NCBI GenBank assembly: GCA_046293135.1
Contig: JBKBPR010000007.1
Location: 11,186 to 75,185, forward strand
DNA length: 64,000 bases
Source: UBA2638 sp046293135
GTDB lineage: Bacteria; Pseudomonadota; Alphaproteobacteria; Micavibrionales; Micavibrionaceae
Reading direction: 5' to 3'
Part shown: piece by piece, positions 52,494-61,957 of the stretch
Position numbering within the stretch: position 1 is the first letter of the stretch
How the letters are laid out: every line of letters starts with the position of its first letter
Notes under the pieces: generated by a model
The model's input: only the letters and a program-made list of their open reading frames with translations
Databases searched by the model: none
Told to the model about the DNA's origin: nothing
Program-made: the position numbers and the translations under genes

Positions 52494-53192
52494 ATGACTT
52501 ACTCGCTTCCTATTCTGATTTATATGGCTTTTGCGTTTGCCGCGAGCGGGGTTTTGGTTTCCCTATGCGGACGGATTGTGAGGCATAATACATTGCCGAA
52601 ATACCAGAGCGCGGCCTTGGGCTGTAGTTTGATTTGGGTGATTTTTTCCTCTTTGATCTTGAGCCTGCTCAAAACGGATTTCTCTTTTGCAAAAATTGCG
52701 ATTGAGCTTGCACTGCTTTTTGTGGTGGCGATTTTATACGGCAAAGTTCAAGTCAGAACAACGCAGCGCCCGCTCAAACAAATATACAACACTTTTATCC
52801 TGAAAATACTGGCTTTTGGCGCGGGTTGTGCTTTGATTTGGGCGCTGGTTTGCTCTATCGGCGCGGCTGTCTTTTACGGCCTTATCGTGATGGCAGGATT
52901 TGACAGCGATGAGGCTCTGGCCTTTGGGCTCTTAAGCGGGGTTGGCGGGCTGTTTTTGGCGCTCTTGGCTTTGGCGAATATTTACTACCAAAAAGCGCTC
53001 AAAAACTGCGCGGGTGATAAGACTGAAACTACTCCACCCGAAACGCTCCCCGAAACCCCGCTGCGGCAAGTGATATGGCCGTTCGCGCTGGCGATATTAT
53101 TGTTGATGATCCCGATGATGGTCGAACGCTATATCAATTCCGAAAGATTCCTGGCACTTCAAAACCCACCGCAGCGCTTACAACGGGTGTAG
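52494..53192 (+). CDS. Membrane protein of unknown function (232 aa)
   Basis: About six hydrophobic segments (YSLPILIYMAFAFAASGVLV; SLIWVIFSSLILSLL; LALLFVVAILYG; FGAGCALIWALVCSI; GGLFLALLALANIYY; WPFALAILLLMIPMM). No motif identifies it. Divergent from the sigma gene at 51378. Confidence 0.65.
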   Translation: MTYSLPILIYMAFAFAASGVLVSLCGRIVRHNTLPKYQSAALGCSLIWVIFSSLILSLLKTDFSFAKIAIELALLFVVAILYGKVQVRTTQRPLKQIYNTFILKILAFGAGCALIWALVCSIGAAVFYGLIVMAGFDSDEALAFGLLSGVGGLFLALLALANIYYQKALKNCAGDKTETTPPETLPETPLRQVIWPFALAILLLMIPMMVERYINSERFLALQNPPQRLQRV

Positions 53193-53225
53193 AATTTATT
53201 TGCGGCCATTTGAATCTCCTATGTT

Positions 53226-53747
53226 CTAAGGCTTACAGTTATTTAGATTTTGGTACATAAAGGCTGAAGCTTCTTGCATCTCCGCTTTTGAATGAAGTCG
53301 GTATCGCCCCACATAACGCATAATTACGACTCCCTCATCACCTGCGAGTGTTTTATTGACAGGTTTGGGATGATCCGTAAATGCTGTATCTTGTGAATAA
53401 ATATGACAGCAGTCAGGCTGTTCCCGTAGTATAACTTCCGCGCTCTTATATGGTATTTGTGGAATTAAATCAGCATACGTTTCACCAGTTTCCGAGCGGA
53501 TTATTTCAAAAACTAGGGCATTTGAACGATTAGTATTCTCTAATGCCATCAATATTTTTTGCTCGTCCGTCATGCCTGGACGCCAGTTCCGGCAGGGGTC
53601 ACGCCCGAAAAGCAAGGAGCCTGTCCAAAGCATAAAGGCACTAAAAAGCAAGGTTGAGATGATAATGACAGCAATGAGCGTTTTGAGCCGTCTTCTGACA
53701 ATTTTGGTGCGCTTGTCAAAAACACCTACAGTTTCGTCTTTAATCAT
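53226..53747 (-). CDS. Membrane-anchored hypothetical protein (173 aa)
   Basis: One N-terminal membrane anchor (TLIAVIIISTLLFSAFMLW) followed by a periplasmic domain with four Cys (DPCRNW, DCCHIYS, and a C-terminal NNCKP). I start it at MIKDETVG (53747); an earlier start adds a hydrophobic piece. Its position beside two other small secreted genes (53798, 54181) suggests a local group, but no family is recognised. Confidence 0.6.
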   Translation of the reverse strand: MIKDETVGVFDKRTKIVRRRLKTLIAVIIISTLLFSAFMLWTGSLLFGRDPCRNWRPGMTDEQKILMALENTNRSNALVFEIIRSETGETYADLIPQIPYKSAEVILREQPDCCHIYSQDTAFTDHPKPVNKTLAGDEGVVIMRYVGRYRLHSKAEMQEASAFMYQNLNNCKP

Positions 53748-53797
53748 AATTAAAATAGCCCAACCTGTTTTAATAATCATAAACATCACCTTAGCAA

Positions 53798-54109
53798 TCA
53801 GGCGCTACCTGTCCAATTTGTGCTGACGGGGTACACTCTTTCCTCTTGGGTGACTCCTGATGATTTTGGATAAAAAATATTTTTGGAAAATTTCAGTACC
53901 TTACGCACATGGTCGAAACTTTGATTTGCCGTTAGTTGGTTCTTGGGGTGCTCTAATTTGCGTGTTTCAACCGAAGATCCCTCAAATAAAAAGTGTTGCG
54001 CATTAGCTGACGTATCAAAGTCATCAGGCATCGCAAAAAGAAACACGGCGCAGGCAAAAGCAATCAAACAAAGCAGAAACAGTCTTTTTTTATCGTGATA
54101 TTTTTTCAT
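53798..54109 (-). CDS. Small secreted or membrane-anchored hypothetical protein (103 aa)
   Basis: An N-terminal hydrophobic helix (LFLLCLIAFACAVFLFAMP) then a polar domain ending VSTNWTGSA. Not recognised. Same strand as the genes on either side; the gap to the next gene is 50 bp. Confidence 0.55.
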   Translation of the reverse strand: MKKYHDKKRLFLLCLIAFACAVFLFAMPDDFDTSANAQHFLFEGSSVETRKLEHPKNQLTANQSFDHVRKVLKFSKNIFYPKSSGVTQEERVYPVSTNWTGSA

Positions 54110-54180
54110 TGTTGCTCTTTCTTATGACCGACACAGAGTTTTTGTCTATTGCGAGGATAGTTTTAAAATCGGGGATTTAC

Positions 54181-54669
54181 TCAATCTTCAACGCCCCAAT
54201 TTTTTGAGTATTTGTGTTTTTTCTCACAATATTTGGAGTATTCATAAACACTATTGGATTTACCACCGCCAATAGACATATCAGTTACATTCATATTGTC
54301 GTCAAACTGAACCGCGACATTCCAGACCGAACTCATAAATACCAAAGGCGGTTCAAGTGCTTTATAGTAGCTATACATATTATGTCCGACGTGTTCTGGA
54401 ACTTTTTCAGCATTTGCACCACCTGCTTTCACCAAAACCCGATCAACAAAATTCTTTGGCGTACCAACTGGAAAAAGCTTGGCCAGAATTTCTCTTCGGA
54501 TGCAGATATTGACCGTGTAGTCCTCGAACCGAAACTGATCTGGATCAAAATTTTGATGATAAGGGTTGAGAATTTTATCCTTGCTGCCAAAGCCTTGCGC
54601 CCACAAAGCCACCGCTGGAATACACAACAACCCCATACCCAAAATTATTAATAAAAGATATTTTTTCAT
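54181..54669 (-). CDS. Secreted hypothetical protein (162 aa)
   Basis: Signal peptide (MKKYLLLIILGMGLLCIPAVALWAQ) and a mature domain with LFPVGTPKNFVDRVLVKAGG, a pattern seen in small secreted domains that resemble the SmpA/BamE fold (inference). Two Cys remain (VNICIRR, KYCEKK). Not assigned further. Confidence 0.65.
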   Translation of the reverse strand: MKKYLLLIILGMGLLCIPAVALWAQGFGSKDKILNPYHQNFDPDQFRFEDYTVNICIRREILAKLFPVGTPKNFVDRVLVKAGGANAEKVPEHVGHNMYSYYKALEPPLVFMSSVWNVAVQFDDNMNVTDMSIGGGKSNSVYEYSKYCEKKHKYSKNWGVED

Positions 54670-54949
54670 GAGCCCTCAAAGCGCAAAGTAACCGAATTTA
54701 TAAAATATGACGTGAATCTGCGCCTGTTACAATCCAAATAGTGGTGTATTTTTTCATATATTTCCTATTGTTTGCGCAGAATCTGCCCTATCGCCGTGTT
54801 TGCCGCACAAATAAAATCTGATAAATTATAGAGCCCGCCATTGTCCACAGCCTATTCCTTGTATATGATATTTACGGTGGATTGGCGCAATGCGTTATGC
54901 CATACAGGGAATAGTTCAATATCAAAGAAGCTGAAAATCAGATATTTCT

Positions 54950-55450
54950 ATGAAAGATGAAGATGATATATTGCGGTATGACCGCATGGTCGAGCAAGCT
55001 CTGCGCGGCGTTGTAAAAAAATCCATCGAGGAGGTCATGCAATATGGCCTTGGCGGGGATCATCATTTTTACATTACGTTTATGACCGATTATCCGGGGG
55101 TCAGCATACCTGACTACCTACGTGAGCGCTATCCCGGTGAAATGACGATTGTGTTGCAATATCAATTCAGCGATTTGGGCGTTGATAATGAGTTCCTGCG
55201 GGTTACGCTCTCGTTTAACAGCGTGCCGGAGCGTCTGGTTATTCCACTCAATGCGATTTCCATTTTTGCCGATCCGTCGGTTAATTTTGCGCTGCAATTC
55301 CAGCCGATGACCGATGATGAGTTCGAGGAATCCGATTTTGACGCTTTCGAGGATGACGATAATCCGGATGATGACGGTTCGGGCGGCAAAAAATCCAAGG
55401 GCGATAAAACCGGCGAAGTGGTCTCGCTCGATAAATTCCGTAAGAAATAA
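54950..55450 (+). CDS. sspB: SspB-family ClpXP adaptor
   Basis: A 166-residue alphaproteobacterial SspB that delivers ssrA-tagged proteins to ClpXP. The tag-binding domain (about 5-115: DRMVEQALRGVV, DHHFYITFMTDYPGVSIPDYLRE) is followed by an acidic disordered linker and a C-terminal ClpX-binding tail (TGEVVSLDKFRKK), the usual SspB ending. Its substrate RNA system, the permuted tmRNA at 37450, is in the same window and encodes the expected AANDN-type tag start. Confidence 0.93.
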   Translation: MKDEDDILRYDRMVEQALRGVVKKSIEEVMQYGLGGDHHFYITFMTDYPGVSIPDYLRERYPGEMTIVLQYQFSDLGVDNEFLRVTLSFNSVPERLVIPLNAISIFADPSVNFALQFQPMTDDEFEESDFDAFEDDDNPDDDGSGGKKSKGDKTGEVVSLDKFRKK

Positions 55451-55453
55451 TTC

Positions 55454-56209
55454 GTGCGGCTTTGGCTTCAGTCATATTTTGATAGTTTTAAGCACGCGCT
55501 TTCTCCTATGAGCGCCAATCCACTGCTGCTGGCTGGGGTTATTTTGGGGAATATTGCCCCTGTTTTCGGTGTTATTTTCTTTGAGTGGTCGCTTTTTGAT
55601 ATTTTTTATCTTTATTGGGCGGAAAATGTTCTGATCGGCTTTATGGTTATCGTCAGAATGTTGGTGGTCGGGGCGGCATCGGGTATTGCTATGCTGTTCG
55701 GCTCTATTAATTTCGTCATATTTTTCTGCTTTCATTACGGGTTGTTTTGTATGGTGCATGGAACGATCCTGTTCGACCTGTTCGGCAATGATGTCCAATT
55801 GGCGAAAAGCGTGAGCAAGCATCCAGAATTACTCATCGCTTTTGCCTTTAACGGTGCGCAAGACGGGTTTTTAATCGCGCTGAGCGGGATTGCTCTAATC
55901 GTTGTCATTGAGGGCCTGAAAGCCATGCGCGAGGATAAAGCAGAGGCACGGCTTCCCGTCGCCGTCATGTTCAGACCGTATGGCCGTATTTTGGTTTTGC
56001 ATACAGCTATATTGCTCGGCGGATTTGCGGCGCAATCTCTGGGAGAACCGGTAAGTGCGCTGATCTTTCTTATCGTTTTGAAAATCATATATGACATTAT
56101 TTGTATGCAGGAAAAGCGCTTGGCTGAAGCTGGTAATCCCGACTCAGAGCCAGAAGCTGATAAACGCGTAAACAACGATAAAGCCGATAAAGCCGATAAA
56201 CACAGCTAA
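55454..56209 (+). CDS. DUF6498-like membrane protein
   Basis: A 251-residue integral membrane protein with about five hydrophobic segments and the GVIFFEWSLFDIFYLYWAENVLIGF pattern of DUF6498. The C-terminal 40 residues are charged (EKRLAEAG … NNDKADKADK). The start, 3 nt after the sspB stop, suggests co-translation with sspB. Function unknown. Confidence 0.75.
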   Translation: MRLWLQSYFDSFKHALSPMSANPLLLAGVILGNIAPVFGVIFFEWSLFDIFYLYWAENVLIGFMVIVRMLVVGAASGIAMLFGSINFVIFFCFHYGLFCMVHGTILFDLFGNDVQLAKSVSKHPELLIAFAFNGAQDGFLIALSGIALIVVIEGLKAMREDKAEARLPVAVMFRPYGRILVLHTAILLGGFAAQSLGEPVSALIFLIVLKIIYDIICMQEKRLAEAGNPDSEPEADKRVNNDKADKADKHS

Positions 56210-56223
56210 AAACCGATACCTAT

Positions 56224-57207
56224 ATGTTATGGACGCCGGACATTCAGATTGACCAAGACCCGCAAGTGCGGGTGCTGCTAAAGCGCGGGGAAATGCTCGA
56301 TTCATCGCGGCACAATGATGATGGCTCTGCCCGCAAAATTCCCTTTAAGGTGTATTACCCTGACGGTCACGATCAAGAGCGCTTGCCCGTTGTGATCTGG
56401 TCGCATGGCTTTGGCGGCTCACAGGACGGGGCGGGGTTTTTATCGCGCTTTATTGCCGCGCATGGCTATGTCGTGGTGCATCCGACGCATATCGGAACGG
56501 ATAGCTCGCTCTGGGAGGGGAAAGCAGGGCATCCTTGGGATATTTTGCGCCAAACCAAGGTTTCACGGCTGACAACGCTCAACCGCTTTTTGGATATTCC
56601 CTATTTGCTCAACGAGCTGCCGCATTGGGCTTTGGAAAACCCTGATCCGGGACGTTTTATGGATTTTGAGGCTATCGGCATGTCCGGCCACTCCTTCGGC
56701 GCGCTCAGCACCCAAATCGCCGCGGGGCAGTATTTTGCCGATGAGGATCAAAAGCTGATCCGCCTGCGTGAGGAGCGGATAAAAGCGGGCATCCTCTACA
56801 GCCCTGTCCCCGTTGCTGAGCATTTGCTGGATAAGATCGTTGATCTGGGCGGGACGAATATCTACCAACCGATTGAAATTCCGCTCTTGCATATGACGGG
56901 AACGCTTGATGATGCGCCGATTGGCGGCATGGCTTACGATCACAGGCTGGTGGTTTTTGAAAATTCCGGCCATGACGAGAAATTCCTGCTCGTCAAGGAC
57001 GGCGCGGATCACATGGTCTATAACGGCACGCGCGGCAAGCTGGAGCGCAATCCCGACCGCGATACCCACGAGGCGCTGATTAAGGCGTTTTCGCTGGCCT
57101 ATTGGGAAGCCTATCTGAAGGGGGATGAGCGGGCGATGGAATGGCTCAAAAGCACGGCGGCCAGTGATTATCTGGGGCAACGGGGCAGCTTCAAGAACGC
57201 GGTTTGA
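56224..57207 (+). CDS. Alpha/beta hydrolase (PAF-acetylhydrolase/chlorophyllase-like)
   Basis: A 327-residue hydrolase. Oxyanion strand VVIWSHGFGGSQDGAGFLSR, nucleophile elbow GMSGHSFGALS, and a late His-containing HMVYN or HEALI segment. Similar to uncharacterised carboxylesterases acting on lipid or acyl substrates. No signal peptide. Likely in one transcript with sspB and 55454. Confidence 0.82.
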   Translation: MLWTPDIQIDQDPQVRVLLKRGEMLDSSRHNDDGSARKIPFKVYYPDGHDQERLPVVIWSHGFGGSQDGAGFLSRFIAAHGYVVVHPTHIGTDSSLWEGKAGHPWDILRQTKVSRLTTLNRFLDIPYLLNELPHWALENPDPGRFMDFEAIGMSGHSFGALSTQIAAGQYFADEDQKLIRLREERIKAGILYSPVPVAEHLLDKIVDLGGTNIYQPIEIPLLHMTGTLDDAPIGGMAYDHRLVVFENSGHDEKFLLVKDGADHMVYNGTRGKLERNPDRDTHEALIKAFSLAYWEAYLKGDERAMEWLKSTAASDYLGQRGSFKNAV

Positions 57208-57361
57208 GAGCGCCTGACGCGCAAAACCCTGCTGCGCGAAAATCCGCCCAAAAAAACCAAAGCAAAACCTCCGTAAAATCTAAGCGAAAAAATGAATAGC
57301 AACGACACAAAATCGAAAACGCCGCTTTGCTTTTTCGTGAAAATGGATTATTTCCTGTTGC

Positions 57362-58300
57362 ATGATTGAAAACGCGATAGAAATTCAAAACCTCTGCAAA
57401 ACCTACAAACCAGCGGGCAAGGGCGCGGCCAAGCTGGCGCTTGATGATGTATCGATGGTTATCCCGCGCGGCTCGATATTCGGGCTTTTGGGGCCGAACG
57501 GGGCGGGGAAATCAACGCTTATCAACATTATGGCGGGTTTGGTGCAGAAATCCTCCGGCACGATGCGGGTATGGGGCATTGATATTGATCAGGATATGCG
57601 CAACGCCAAGGCGGCGGTGGGGATTGTTCCGCAAGAGGTCAGCTTTGACCCGTTTTTCAGCCCGCTGCAAATTCTCGATCTGATGGGCGGGCTTTATGGC
57701 GTGCCCAAAGCCGAGCGCCGCTCGATGGCGCTGCTTGAAACGATGGGGCTGGGCGACAAGGCGCATGCCTATACGCGCTCGCTTTCGGGCGGTATGAAGC
57801 GGCGTTTGATGGTCGCCAAGGCCATGGTGCATAATCCGCCGATTTTGGTGCTTGACGAGCCGACGGCGGGCGTTGATATCGAGCTGCGCAAGGCGCTGTG
57901 GGACAATGTTCGCAGCCTCAACCAGCGCGGCGTGACGATTGTCCTGACGACCCATTATCTCGAAGAAGCCGAAGAGCTCTGCGATAAAATCGCGATTATC
58001 AATCACGGCAAGCTGATTGCCTGTGAGGATAAGGAAAAACTACTTTCGCGCATCGATAATAAGGAAATTCGCTTCCGTCTTAGCAAGCCGATAGAGGGCG
58101 ATATTCCAAGCATTCTAAGCCCTTACGCCCCTGAAAAGGCGGGGCAGCGCAGCTTGATTATTCGCTTCAGCCCTGCCGAACGCTCGGTCGGTGAGATTAT
58201 CAAGGCCATTCAGGATTGCGGGTTGGATATTGACGATATCTCGACAAAAGACAGTGATCTGGAGAATGTTTTCCTGCAGCTCACGCGCAAAGCGGCTTAG
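57362..58300 (+). CDS. ABC-2-type transporter ATP-binding protein
   Basis: A 312-residue ATPase: Walker A GPNGAGKST, signature LSGGMKRRL, Walker B ILVLDEPTAG, and a C-terminal domain with IDDISTKDSDLENVFLQLT that resembles drug or polysaccharide exporter ATPases. No permease gene follows; tRNA-Arg is next. The partner must be elsewhere. Confidence 0.9.
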   Translation: MIENAIEIQNLCKTYKPAGKGAAKLALDDVSMVIPRGSIFGLLGPNGAGKSTLINIMAGLVQKSSGTMRVWGIDIDQDMRNAKAAVGIVPQEVSFDPFFSPLQILDLMGGLYGVPKAERRSMALLETMGLGDKAHAYTRSLSGGMKRRLMVAKAMVHNPPILVLDEPTAGVDIELRKALWDNVRSLNQRGVTIVLTTHYLEEAEELCDKIAIINHGKLIACEDKEKLLSRIDNKEIRFRLSKPIEGDIPSILSPYAPEKAGQRSLIIRFSPAERSVGEIIKAIQDCGLDIDDISTKDSDLENVFLQLTRKAA

Positions 58301-58451
58301 GGGCGGCCTTAGAGCCTCAAGGCTCTCATAAGTTAGGCCTTATAAGCCAGCCCCCATCACCCGCCGCACGAAAATCAATTTCTTTGTTGTCGGAACGGGG
58401 GCGAGTGTGCTTAAGTGTGCTTTCAGTCGGCTGAATAACCGCCTTATATGC

Positions 58452-58527
58452 GCGCCCGTAGCTCAGGGGATAGAGCACTGGTTTCCGGAGCCAGGTGTCG
58501 GAAGTTCGAATCTTCCCGGGCGCGCCA
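58452..58527 (+). tRNA. tRNA-Arg (CCG)
   Basis: A 76-nt cloverleaf: acceptor GCGCCCG/CGGGCGC, discriminator G, encoded CCA, D stem GCTC/GAGC, anticodon loop TTCCGGA with anticodon CCG, T stem GGAAG/CTTCC. No att-like repeat of its 3' end is visible nearby. Confidence 0.97.
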
Positions 58528-58641
58528 TCTCACATTTCCCTTATATTAAGCGTGTTTTAAAAAAAACCTAATGTCTCATGCCTTTCCATTAAGAAGATTT
58601 TAGGGGATAATGAAGTAATATTATTGTTTACGGGAATTGTT

Positions 58642-59420
58642 ATGAAAAAATTATTGTTCTTCTTGTTTTTCTGCTTGTGCCGTCAATTGCGCATGCTGAG
58701 CTTCAAGGAACATTTGTTGCGGCGGGCGATAGCTGTGCGGGATTACCCGAAGGGGCAACGGCTGTAACTGCTGATCCTGACCAAAGCAGGCGTCAAATCA
58801 TCCTGATTTGTAACGGCACGGTCTGGGAAGCAAAGCTCCCAAGTTTTTCTAATCAAGCAAACTGTGAACACGGGATGCACATAACATTTAATGCCAGCAC
58901 AGGAGGTCTTCGTTGTGGAGATCTTGATCCGCCATGCCATACGCAACCAGTTGGAACAGTTTGTGATGATGGAACAATTTATGCGGGTAATTCTCCCGAT
59001 GGCAATGTGCCGATGTTCACAACCCCTGCGGATGTCGGACAGTTTCAGTGGAGCAGCGCTTCGGTGGAAACCGGGATGGGTTATTGCTGGCAGGTTCCCG
59101 CAGTCTGTGTTCAAGGACAAAGCAATACAAGCTATCTACAAGGCCTGCATGGAAATCCTAACCTTTATCAAGCTGCGCATGCGTGTTTCTCATTGTCAGC
59201 GCATGGACATGATGATTGGTATCTCCCTGCAAGACAAGAGATGGAGGTTTTACAAGCCAATAGAGGGCAGGGTGCATTAGACGGAAGTTTTTCTGGAGTA
59301 AACTATTGGACTTCATCCGAGCAATGGCAGAGCGCCGCATATTATGTTGATATAACGAACGGCACTGGTGGTGATGGTACGCCTAACTTTTCGAACTGGG
59401 TTCGCTGTGTCCGAAGATAA
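58642..59420 (+). pseudogene. Secreted Lcl_C (DUF1566) protein, apparent frameshift in the signal peptide
   Basis: The best start is ATG 58642, but its frame diverges after the A6 run (58645-58650). In the next frame, after one missing A, the sequence reads KIIVLLVFLLVPSIAHAE, a good signal peptide, and then runs on to 59420 with an Lcl_C domain (DDWYLPARQEMEVL, NYWTSSEQWQ, VRCVRR). In frame, the only later usable start is a GTG at 58677 (PSIAHAE), which loses the signal. So this is a homopolymer frameshift: error, phase variation or real loss. The domain is like the second Lcl_C copy of the 37909 protein. Confidence 0.75.
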
Positions 59421-59446
59421 CCCGAACAAGCTTTGATGAGTACATG

Positions 59447-59470
59447 TAAAAAAGGGCGCCAATGGCGCCC
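59447..59470 (-). terminator. Terminator of the outer-membrane protein gene
   Basis: GGGCGCC-AAT-GGCGCCC (59453-59469) followed on the minus strand by TTTTTT. It serves the barrel gene starting at 60183. The plus-strand side is AT-rich but weaker. Confidence 0.85.
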
Positions 59471-59508
59471 TTAAATTATCTTTATTATATTCGAATATCG
59501 TATCAAAA

Positions 59509-60183
59509 TTAGAAGTTGTAAGATAAACCTACACGCACAACATTCTCATCAAATCTGCTTTTTCCGTTTGCGGATAGGCCGCCTTCATTAAAGTTGAATG
59601 ATTTTGATCTGTAGTCTTGATACTTGTATTCGATTCTCAATGAAGCATTTCTGGTTGTTGCCAGCTCTGCGCCCGCACCAACGTGATAGCCTCTGAAGCG
59701 CTCTGATTCAGACGATCTGTCGCCGTTGGTATTGTCCGTGAGGGTGCTTTTTCCTTTTGTCCATTGAGCGCCGAGTATTCCGTAGAATAGTGTGCTTTCT
59801 GAGGCTTTGATACCGGGTTTTACGGAAAGGTAGAACTCGTTTCTTTTCTCAGTCTTGAGATCAAGAGAGTTTCCGTCGAAGGTAAAGGCCTCTCTCTTGT
59901 CTGCTCCGCTACGGATATACCCGATTTCACCGCCAAGAATGAAATTGTTGTTAAATATGGCTGATCTGTAGCCGGCATGTAAACCGCCTTCAAAGCCGCG
60001 CAGTGATGTCTTTTCATTATAGTTTCCTGTGGTCGCGCCAACTGTGATCGTTCCGCTCTCTTTATATGTGCCCCAAGAATGACCGATATCCAGCCCGACA
60101 TATGGACCGTTGAAACTTTCTGCATTCGCGCTGCCTGATGCCACTGCCAAGCATAACGCGGTTGTTGCCAATAATTTTTTCAT
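59509..60183 (-). CDS. Outer-membrane beta-barrel protein (Omp25/Opa-like)
   Basis: A 224-residue porin-like protein with signal peptide (MKKLLATTALCLAVASGSANA) and the FNGPYVGLDIGHSWG start and VGLSYNF end typical of small 8-stranded barrels of the Omp25/31 or OmpA-like group. Strand-like alternation throughout (GEIGYIRSGADKRE, FRGYHVGAGAELATT). Start at 60183 chosen because it gives the signal peptide; the open frame upstream does not. A terminator follows. Confidence 0.9.
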   Translation of the reverse strand: MKKLLATTALCLAVASGSANAESFNGPYVGLDIGHSWGTYKESGTITVGATTGNYNEKTSLRGFEGGLHAGYRSAIFNNNFILGGEIGYIRSGADKREAFTFDGNSLDLKTEKRNEFYLSVKPGIKASESTLFYGILGAQWTKGKSTLTDNTNGDRSSESERFRGYHVGAGAELATTRNASLRIEYKYQDYRSKSFNFNEGGLSANGKSRFDENVVRVGLSYNF

Positions 60184-60331
60184 GTTTGTCTCCAATGTTG
60201 AATTTAAATAAAGAAATATCCTCCCCCGTGAAGTTTGCTGTAGCAATGAAAAAATATTCGATTTTAAGAATTGGTGTTGTACATTTGCAACAGTCGTGTT
60301 TGCTTTAAAAAAGCTCTGATGAAACAGAAAA

Positions 60332-60364
60332 TAAAAAGAAGCCGTTGGTTTTTACGCCAACGGC
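60332..60364 (-). terminator. Terminator of the 220-residue protein gene
   Basis: GCCGTTGG (60341-60348) pairs with CCAACGGC (60357-60364). On the minus strand the stem is followed by TTCTTTTTATTTT. It lies about 40 nt after the stop at 60407. Confidence 0.82.
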
Positions 60365-60406
60365 AATACAGGGAGAGAGATAGTTTTAAAAATCGTTGCT
60401 TCGCGG

Positions 60407-61069
60407 TTATCCTATAGACGGGCCGCGCATCCCGATATTTTCGTTCTTCACACGGTCATATTTATAAGGCTTGTCCTCATCACCCTTCGGCGCCAAAAAC
60501 GCTGGAGGAGTGTAGCGCGTAATAAATTTTCCGGCTTTCGCTAATATATCGGTTGTTGCGATCATCGAATTGTTAATTTGCTGGGCAAAGACCTTCAGAA
60601 CCCCCTCAAAGGCTTCTTTAGCGACTTCCATGCCCATGACCACCATTTTCTTGACCTCCCCAAGCTCGGGTGTGCGCCCCTCACTGATATCGGCAAATGC
60701 TTTGGACATCAGGCCGTTCAAATCAGATAGTTTTTTCTTTTTGAAACCTTTGCCACCGGAGCTGGAGCTGCCGGAGCTGCTGGATTTTTCTTCGTCCTCA
60801 TCGTCATTGTCATTGACAACATCAATCTCGACAAAGGTCGGGCTTTGAAAGCTGACGGGGTATTGTTTGAGTGTTTTGAGAGGGAGCTCCTTGCCGCTCA
60901 GGCCTGCCTTAACCTCGATCTTAATGTGATCGGGGTTGCGCCAGTCAAAGACGACGCTATGGCTCTTATATTCGCCGGGGATATGACAGGATTTAACCAA
61001 GCGTTTACCGGGATAAAACGGCTCGCTGATCCCTGAATCCTTCAAAAATTCTTTAAAATTGACTTTCAT
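60407..61069 (-). CDS. Hypothetical protein with Ser/Gly linker (220 aa)
   Basis: Not recognised. An N-terminal domain (1-90, GISEPFYPGKRLVKSCHIPGEY) and a C-terminal helical domain (GEVKKMVVMGMEVAKEAFEGVLKVFAQQ) are joined by an acidic then Ser/Gly linker (DDEDEEKSSSSGSSSSGG, then KKKK). Such charged linkers suggest a two-module adaptor or scaffold. No membrane segment. Isolated transcription unit with its own terminator. Confidence 0.65.
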   Translation of the reverse strand: MKVNFKEFLKDSGISEPFYPGKRLVKSCHIPGEYKSHSVVFDWRNPDHIKIEVKAGLSGKELPLKTLKQYPVSFQSPTFVEIDVVNDNDDEDEEKSSSSGSSSSGGKGFKKKKLSDLNGLMSKAFADISEGRTPELGEVKKMVVMGMEVAKEAFEGVLKVFAQQINNSMIATTDILAKAGKFITRYTPPAFLAPKGDEDKPYKYDRVKNENIGMRGPSIG

Positions 61070-61299
61070 TTCACCACTCCTTCTATTATCCGTTTATGCC
61101 CGTTTGTCCGGCACTTTTAATTTTTTTACGGAAAGTGATTAAATATATATCTATAATCCTTAATAAGTGGTTAATAAAAAACGGTTTCAAAATTATTTTT
61201 TCAAGTGATCAGAGTTTTTTTGAGCAGAGCATTATTTATCTGTTAAACTATTAGAATATGTAGTGTTCAAAATATTTATAAATGCGCTAGGAATTTGTC

Positions 61300-61872
61300 A
61301 TGAAACATAAGTCGGGGGTTTTCCTGTTTGCTGCTATCACTGTGGCTTTATTTATGATTGCCACCAGTGCTGCAGAGGCTCAAAATCTATATTTGCGGGA
61401 TAATCCGAATACGGGCACACAACGTGATTCAGGACAACAATCTGGCGCGGGCGGACTTTTCTTACCGCCGCAAAGCCAGCCGACAAGAAATAGAAACACA
61501 GGGGCAGGAGCGCCACTCTTTAGTCAACAGCATACTCCGCAACGACAGAGGCAATCATTCGCATCGCGGCAGCAGCCGCAACAGCAACATAATATGATTG
61601 ATGAGTATCAAAGATTGAATATTGAAAATGCACAACGTTTTGCTGAAGATCAGTTAAGTTATGCGAACAATATGATGTCTGATCTGGATAGAGAGCGGGA
61701 TGCCTATTACGCCAACCTGGAAGCACAATACGCTGCAAGGCAAGGCAGTGACAATAGGCGTGCAGTGGCCACGCAACAAGTGCAGAGAGATCCGTCAAGG
61801 CAAAGGGTGCAGCAGCCAAGGCAAGGTTCCGGTCTGCAAACACCGCCTAGAATTTTCAATATTCTTGATTAG
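61300..61872 (+). CDS. Secreted Gln-rich protein (190 aa)
   Basis: Signal peptide (MKHKSGVFLFAAITVALFMIATSAAEA), then a low-complexity mature part rich in Gln, Arg, Ser and Asn (QQPQQQHNM; RQRVQQPRQ) with a short helical stretch (NAQRFAEDQLSYANNMMSDLDRERDAYYANLEAQYA). No family recognised; likely an exported disordered or coiled-coil protein. Confidence 0.6.
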   Translation: MKHKSGVFLFAAITVALFMIATSAAEAQNLYLRDNPNTGTQRDSGQQSGAGGLFLPPQSQPTRNRNTGAGAPLFSQQHTPQRQRQSFASRQQPQQQHNMIDEYQRLNIENAQRFAEDQLSYANNMMSDLDRERDAYYANLEAQYAARQGSDNRRAVATQQVQRDPSRQRVQQPRQGSGLQTPPRIFNILD

Positions 61873-61957
61873 GCTATTGTCGCTTTATCATTTCATCACA
61901 CAAATTTGTGAATCAGTGTTATTTTGCCTTGGTGAAATAAACGGACATTGATGAGTC

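Noticed and set aside
58452..58527. tRNA-Arg as another integration site
   Set aside because: No duplicated 3' half, integrase or element genes lie next to it in the window.
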